Positions 59,051 through 64,000 of a stretch of 64,000 nucleotides of DNA are shown here, one piece after another. The notes under the pieces are model-generated. The model did no database searches. It worked only from the letters and a program-made list of their open reading frames with translations, and was not told the origin of the DNA. Within the stretch, counting starts at the first letter, position 1. Every line of letters starts with the position of its first letter. The position numbers and the translations under genes were made by a program. The DNA comes from Erythrophleum ivorense (lineage: Eukaryota; Streptophyta; Magnoliopsida; Fabales; Fabaceae), in the NCBI GenBank assembly GCA_026724425.1, contig JAIUCV010000003.1, forward strand, positions 64,409,088-64,473,087, given 5' to 3'.

Positions 59051-60099
59051 GTCCAATTGACCACTTTCAGGCGCTAGTCTTTTTTACTCATTCTACCACA
59101 TCATATCTACACCTCCATCCGGGTTCTGACATTTGAAATTTCCACGTTGAATAAAGTGGCACATCATTTTAATTTGTTGAGATTGAAATGTAAGTTGAAG
59201 TCCCATATTGAAATTGTGTGGGATAATCCAAGACTAAATAATAGGTTTGATTTGTGAAATTAATATTTTAAAGTTTTAGATCAAGATGTGATGTTTAATC
59301 TAGAGACCCAATGAAAAAATCTTGGTATTTCTTGCTCTCCCATCCTAACACAATCCTACTTGTCAAGCATGATATGTGTCAATGAAGTGGAGAATGGTGT
59401 TTGGATCCGTAAATGCACCCGTGCATTTAGTTTGATCTGGACCGTCTGCTGCATCGTCCCATCCTCTGCATGCCGTCGTGCCTAGCAAGTCGAAACGCAC
59501 CGCGTTTTGGTTAGTAGAACGATGCATTTTGAAGCGTTGCTGAATGAGTTAGGCTCTCGTCTTTCCCGCTAATCTTTTGAGGATTCTAGCTCTCATCTCT
59601 CTCATCCTTCACTCCCAGAAACTCAAGCTCATCCAACAACGACGATGAGGGGAGGTGGCAAAGCAACTCCAACGGACACGAGATCATGTCTCTCCCACTC
59701 TCGGGTGCCCGATTTGGAAACTTGATTGTTATTATATCCAGCCACCGGGCAAGCAGAAGTTTCCGAAGTATTAATGCAATGTCTGATGAACTCTTATTTT
59801 TGTGCTTAATAGTTTCTACTCTCCAGTTTATTGGTATTATTTCCAATCACCCCCACAGTGTCTTGCGTATCTTTATTCTCTCTAAAGTCCCACACTTCCT
59901 GATATCTGTATCCTTCACAACCGGTTATTCTTTTCTACTTAATACTATATATATTTACTCGCTAAAAGGATCCTGTTGACTAAACTCAACTTTCTGTACT
60001 CTAAGTCTTATATTGAATAAATGAATGCACTTTCTACTTAACCAGATTCTACTAGATCAAAGCCCCACCAACCCACAGTGCTCAAGGAATTTCGGTTTC
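59051..60099. other. Spacer with a GC-richer leader-like patch
   Basis: 59395-59700 is GC-richer and looks like a plant promoter and 5' leader ('aaacgcaccgcgttttgg', 'catctctctcatccttcactc'). An ATG at 59645 opens only about 25 codons ('MRGGGKATPTDTRSCL'). Open frames on both strands (59586-59979) have no known domain. It may be a gene fragment, but I cannot assign it. Confidence 0.35.
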
Positions 60100-60235
60100 A
60101 GGGTTTCAAACATTAATTAAACTTATATATATATATATATATATATTGGAAATGTGACTTTCCAGGAAATACTGATCTCATGGCAAAGTAAATATGAGAT
60201 TAATTGAAAGAGGCATAGGAATAGGCTTGGCAGCT
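60100..60235 (+). promoter_or_regulatory. Remnant copy D of the small-gene promoter
   Basis: 'gtgactttccaggaaatactgatctcatggcaaagta' (60155-60191, cited here in the form of positions plus the cores 'ttccaggaaat' and 'catggca') and 'gaggcataggaataggct' parallel the promoter copies at 19.66, 46.11 and 56.56 kb. The similarity stops soon after and no peptide gene follows. Confidence 0.5.
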
Positions 60236-60346
60236 GATATTGGTGATCATTCTTCTTTAGGGAGATTCTTTATCATCTAACTAGATGAGTCTCTATTCGC
60301 TTAGTAACCTTTATTATTATATTAATCCCTATCCAAAGTGCCAGAC

Positions 60347-60809
60347 TGTTGAAAGTAAATTTGAATTTATTGTTAAAATTAGAATTTTGGGTTTGATTTT
60401 CAAAACTCACATCTCACTCATTTATGAATGAATTTGGATGAATTATAGCTTGTTGGAAAGCTCAAGAAGTCTAGTTTTAGATGCATGAAACCATGCATGA
60501 ATTGGAGTTTTCTAAAAGAAATTATGGCTAGTTTACTGAAACTTGTGCTGGCTGCTTAGAAAATCCAAATTTCACTCAGTTATTTGAGATTCATTTACGT
60601 ATTTACATTTTTGAAGTTATTAATGAGTGCCTTTACATTATTCTCTTGAGGAATATAAACACCCAATTGTAGTATGCATTTAGTATGAAGGAAGAGATAA
60701 ACAATTGCTATCAATCAAAGTTACTCCTCTCTTCTCCTTTATTGTTTGTTTGTTTGTCTGTTTTTTTTTTTCAATTAGGTGAGGGAGTGAGTGCCCACCA
60801 TATCTAACA
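60347..60809 (+). repeat. 5' LTR of the truncated Copia element
   Basis: Inverted ends TGTT...AACA, followed three bases later by the primer site. No partner LTR exists in the window, so the left boundary rests on the TG terminus alone. Confidence 0.6.
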
Positions 60810-60812
60810 AAG

Positions 60813-60828
60813 TGGTATGAGAGCTTGG
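60813..60828 (+). promoter_or_regulatory. Primer-binding site, initiator tRNA-Met
   Basis: TGGTATGAGAGCTTGG differs at one base from the usual TGGTATCAGAGC core. Confidence 0.8.
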
Positions 60829-60915
60829 ATAGTAAGAAATATGGCTTCAAAAATCACTTTTTAATATCCATAACTTAGCAAAAAAAAAAAAACCTATAAC
60901 AAATAGGTAATCCAT

Positions 60916-63035
60916 ATGAAGGCTATCCTTAATGCTCAAAGAATGTGGGATGTTGTTAATAATGGCTTTAGGGAACTCCAAGGCCAAGCGACCTTGAATC
61001 AAGAACAAAAGGAAGCTTTAGAGAAAGAGAAGAAGGATCAATTTGCTTTTGCTATCATTTGTTAAGGCTTTGATGATGAAATGCGTAAGAAGGTTGCTAA
61101 CATCACTAATGCGAAGCAAGCATGGGAGATTGTTGAGAATTCCTTGAAAGATGTTGATCAAGTGAAGAAAGTTTGTCTTAAAACTCTAAGATGAGTTTTT
61201 CAAACTCTTCATGAAATATAATAAATCTATTATGGACTACACCTCAAAAGCCTTGGCAGTGGTTAATTGATAATTCTCAACTATTCATGTTATTATACAT
61301 ATTTTTCTCTCAGTAAATATGACTTTAGCCTCCACTTATAGGGTAAATAATACATCCATAGAAAGAAATGAACATACATATGATGAATAGCTCTAGACTC
61401 AATACTTACTTGAAAAACCATCAGCTTTACCTTTATTTTTGAGTATTCTGATAGCTAATCATACTTGGTTTTCTTAGGATGCATGTGTTGAAGAGTTTGG
61501 AGCAAATTCAGGAGAGAAAGGCTGCAAAGTGTTGGATTTGGACATCTCGTCATGGCTGGGTTCATTGCGCTGAGGCGAAAAGTGCAGAAATTCAAAGGAA
61601 ATGTGCAGGGCAACGTGCGCCGCGGCAAAAATGTTTGAACCTCGGCGAGGCCTCAAGCAGAACCAAAACTCGCCGCGACAAGCATGTGTACGCCGAGACG
61701 CAAGACATGAAGACCTCAGAATTCAGACATAATCAAATCTTGCCGCGGTGCATCCAAACCAGGCCGCGGCGCTCAGTCTTACAGAACCAAAACTCGCTGC
61801 GGCACAACATTTTAAGCCACGGTGCAAATCAAATTAACTGAATGCAACATTTTGTTTCTAAAATTTCTGAGGGTTTAAAGCTTCATATGCGAAGGAGGGT
61901 TGAGGCAGCCATCATTCTGGGTTATTTTTGGGTTATTCCAAGTGTGCAAAGGCTGAGGGAGGAGCTAGGAAGCCATCTTGAAGCAAAGTGAAGCTGGAGA
62001 TTGAAAATTGAAGCCGAATCCTTGTGTTTCTGAGTTTCCTCTTCATTTCTTCTGTCTTATTCATAGTTTCTGATGTATTTGATTGTTGCTTCAAGTTTGA
62101 CTTTGGATTTTATGATCATGTATAGCTAAACCCTATCTAATCTAGGATTATTTGGAACTCTTGTATGGACTAGTAGTTGTTCTTCATTCTAATTTTGCAA
62201 TCAATGGTTAATGCTTGTTCACTCAACTTTGTACTTCATGCTTTTTAATTGATTGGCCAACATTTATATTGATATGATACCTTACTTGAACTTGGGAAAG
62301 GAAAAGAGAGGTTAGATCAAAAGTTGAGTGGTGTGAGTGCTTGAAATTTGCTGAGGTGAATGGATAGCTTAGTTATTGAGATAGGAATATAGTTAATAAC
62401 CTCACATGGTCTAGTTAGGTATTGCACTTATAGATTGATTTTATAAAGGATTATAAAATTAGCTGAGTACCCTATACAATATTTGGAAAAATATATATAG
62501 GAACAATAGAATCCTAGACTAACATGTATCACCATGGAGAGCAGAAGGGAATGAATGTTGAACTAACTACTATAAAGTACAAGAGAACCAATAATCCTAG
62601 ATGCTAATATTCACTCAAAAATCCAAATCCTAACCTAGATTTCTACATAGCATTAGAATCATAAACAATTTCCTTAAACACTAACATTTTAGAATTAATT
62701 TGCTTGATTTAAATTGGGGTGTGAATTTCAGTACTTGGCATTGTTTTGACAACAAATCCTCGAGGGAACGACCATTTCTCATCACTATATTGCCTTCACG
62801 ATACGTTTACTTGCGTGTACGCTTCAAGCAAAGCAACATTAATCAAATAAAAATGCTTAGTGATAACATACAAGATATTCATATGGCAGAAAAGATCCTT
62901 TGTTATCTCAATTCCAAGTTTGAAAGTATTGTGGTTGCTATTGAGAGATGTAAGGATATTGAAAAAATATCCATTGATGAGTTGTGTGGCTCTCTTCATG
63001 TCCATGAAGGAAGGTTGGATAGAAAAAAAGCTTGA
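60916..63035 (+). pseudogene. Copia gag (UBN2 type), split by a solo LTR
   Basis: The upstream part (60916-61267) reads 'MKAILNAQRMWDVVNNG', 'KKDQFAFAII', then TAA, then 'FDDEMRKKVANITNAKQAWE' in the same frame, the core of the UBN2/gag-polypeptide domain of plant Copia elements, with a second stop at 61192. The downstream part (62839-63035) resumes with 'IKMLSDNIQDIHMAEKIL', 'LNSKFESIVVAIE' and 'LCGSLHVHEGRL', the C-terminal half of the same domain. A 1571-base solo LTR separates them. In-frame stops and the insertion make it inactive. Confidence 0.8.
61268..62838 (+). mobile_element. Solo LTR of the family-1 Athila element in Copia gag
   Basis: 1571 bases starting TGATAATTCTCAAC and ending AAAGCAACA, with an exact TTAAT duplication (61263-61267 and 62839-62843). 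Contains the CCGCGG module array at 61550-61820. Same orientation as the complete element at 21-34 kb. Confidence 0.93.
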
Positions 63036-63210
63036 GATGGAAGCCAAAATGTTGTAGGCAAAGGTGATTTCACATGACACTTTTGTGTGCACATATGTTA
63101 AATAGAGTTAACTGATGGAGACGATTCTTAACTTTAATATCTGTCTGCAAATTTCCAGAAATTCCCAAAAGGTCTACTGATATAGATTTTTATTTGGGAT
63201 TGTTTTGTAG

Positions 63211-63335
63211 GTTAACTGCTTGGCTTTTAATCCTTTTAATGAATGGGTTGTTGCTACTGGTTCTACGGATAAAACTGTGAAATTATTTGATCTACGCAAG
63301 ATCAATACTGCTCTTCACACCTTTGATTGTCACAA
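63211..63335 (+). CDS. MSI1-like WD40 protein, internal exon
   Basis: The exon encodes VNCLAFNPFNEWVVATG, then 'STDKTVKLFDLRK' and 'ALHTFDCHK', one WD40 blade of the RBBP4/7 (MSI) class, closest in my memory to plant MSI1. MSI1 is the histone-binding subunit shared by CAF-1 and Polycomb complexes. The acceptor 'ttgttttgtag' and donor 'caa|gtaaca' are proper, and the reading frame is intact. The exon ends after two bases of a Lys codon that is completed by the next exon. The exons that should precede it (the N-terminal two thirds of the protein) are not seen in the window. Upstream is a truncated Copia element. It is either the end of a disrupted gene, a duplicated fragment, or a gene with far-separated exons. 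Confidence 0.82.
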
Positions 63336-63425
63336 GTAACAATCCTCCTTTGATGTTTATAATATTATTCCAGATGTATTTATATTTGTCAATTGTTGAA
63401 ATGAATTTCTATTCGTGTGCAACAG

Positions 63426-63522
63426 GGAGGAGGTTTTCCAGGTTGGTTGGAATCCAAAGAACGAGACTATCTTGGCTTCTTGTTGTCTTGGTAGGAGACT
63501 CATGGTGTGGGATCTTAGCAGG
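63426..63522 (+). CDS. MSI1-like WD40 protein, next exon
   Basis: Joins in frame to the previous exon across a 90-base intron (63336-63425, acceptor 'gtgcaacag') and encodes EEVFQVGWNPKNETILASC, then 'CLGRRLMVWDLSR', the next WD40 blade ending in WDLSR. The donor 'ag|gtattt' at 63523 is good. The family's next segment ('IDEE...' and the last blades) is not found before the window ends, so the following intron is at least 478 bases or the gene is truncated. No stop or frameshift is present in the two exons, and the sequence looks under constraint or recently copied. Confidence 0.82.
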
Positions 63523-64000
63523 TATTTAACTTTCTCATCCTCAGTACTTCATTGCACGTTGTTACTGTTAGTTCTGAAATATTTACTCTATAAGTGATGC
63601 TACCATTGTGGAATGCTTGAATATGTACAAAGAACGGTAGTGTTGATTCATTTGTTCTCAACGCAGCCTATTAGGTTTTGTATTTATTTAGGCTATACTG
63701 GTATATAGATTCATCCTAAGCTAAGTGGGTTGCATTTTGGCGGGGAAAAAAATAAATGGAAAGGTAATTGGGAAGGAATTCTTGATTTCTAAGTGAATAT
63801 GGAGGAGTTTTGTGTGACCTCAGAAATATATACATCAATCTGTAGAATTGAAAGTTTAAGGAGCGAACCAGCTGTATTTAGTTACCTGCAACCTTACATG
63901 GGCTTCCTTTTAGCACTGTCTTTATTATCAGGCACGTGGCCTATCTTTGTTCATTATCATTTTCTTGAACGTTTCTGTAAAGCTCTTTGTATTTGAAAAA
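63523..64000 (+). other. Intron or downstream flank of the MSI1-like exons
   Basis: AT-rich, no MSI1 homology recognised. Open frames here have no known domain. Confidence 0.5.

Larger units (their letters stand above)
60347..63090 (+). mobile_element. 3'-truncated Copia retrotransposon
   Basis: 5' LTR at 60347-60809 (TGTTGAAAG...CTAACA, 463 bases), tRNA-Met primer site at 60813-60828, then a gag gene in two pieces around a solo LTR. After about 63090 no further Copia sequence is seen: protease, integrase, RT and 3' LTR are all missing. The element stops about 120 bases before the MSI1-like exon. Confidence 0.72.

Overview
This is a stretch of nuclear DNA from a flowering plant, very probably a eudicot. 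It is AT-rich and intron-style. It carries Athila-type Ty3/Gypsy and Copia LTR retrotransposons primed by plant tRNA-Asp and initiator tRNA-Met, hAT and foldback/MITE DNA elements, and two exons that read as a plant MSI1 (RBBP4/7-type) WD40 protein. No bacterial, organellar or CRISPR features were seen. The species cannot be named from the sequence.

Layout. 1-8.4 kb is gene-poor: a fragment of an LTR (family 2), a broken hAT transposase and an AT-rich degenerate tandem repeat. 8.4-9.5 kb is a GC-richer island with a broken single-exon plant gene on the minus strand. 9.9-11.0 kb is an inverted array of ~150-bp repeats. 11.24-15.36 kb is a decayed Copia element with both LTRs and an exact 5-bp target duplication (CATAT). 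15.9-17.5 kb holds a Sirevirus-like LTR region interrupted by a small Copia solo LTR.

The middle is a nested transposon complex. A complete but dead Athila element (21362-34615, target duplication TTAAG) carries gag, protease, reverse transcriptase, RNase H, integrase and a third plant-transposon ORF. To its right a DNA element with terminal inverted repeats (about 34.8-43.58 kb) contains a second Athila-type element that has lost pol (35289-42981, AAATC), and this in turn contains a solo LTR of the first family (38607-40274, TCATT). Two further solo LTRs of the first family lie at 50235-53066 (split by a solo LTR of a third family, 50321-51618, ATTTG) and 61268-62838 (TTAAT).

With these insertions subtracted, the host sequence is an old tandem segmental duplication. 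Its unit holds an upstream block, a small two-exon gene with a 47-codon ORF and TATA box, and a conserved downstream tail. Gene copies are at 46.4-47.4 kb and 56.8-58.1 kb. A gene-less promoter copy is at 19.6-20.1 kb, a remnant at 60.1 kb, and a lone tail at 18.0 kb. The encoded peptide is not one I recognise.

The right end (60.3-63.1 kb) is a 3'-truncated Copia element with LTR, primer site and gag, itself split by a solo LTR, followed by two well-spliced MSI1-like exons that run toward the window edge. All boundaries and target duplications were found by eye. Similarity statements come from reading alignments, not from database searches.
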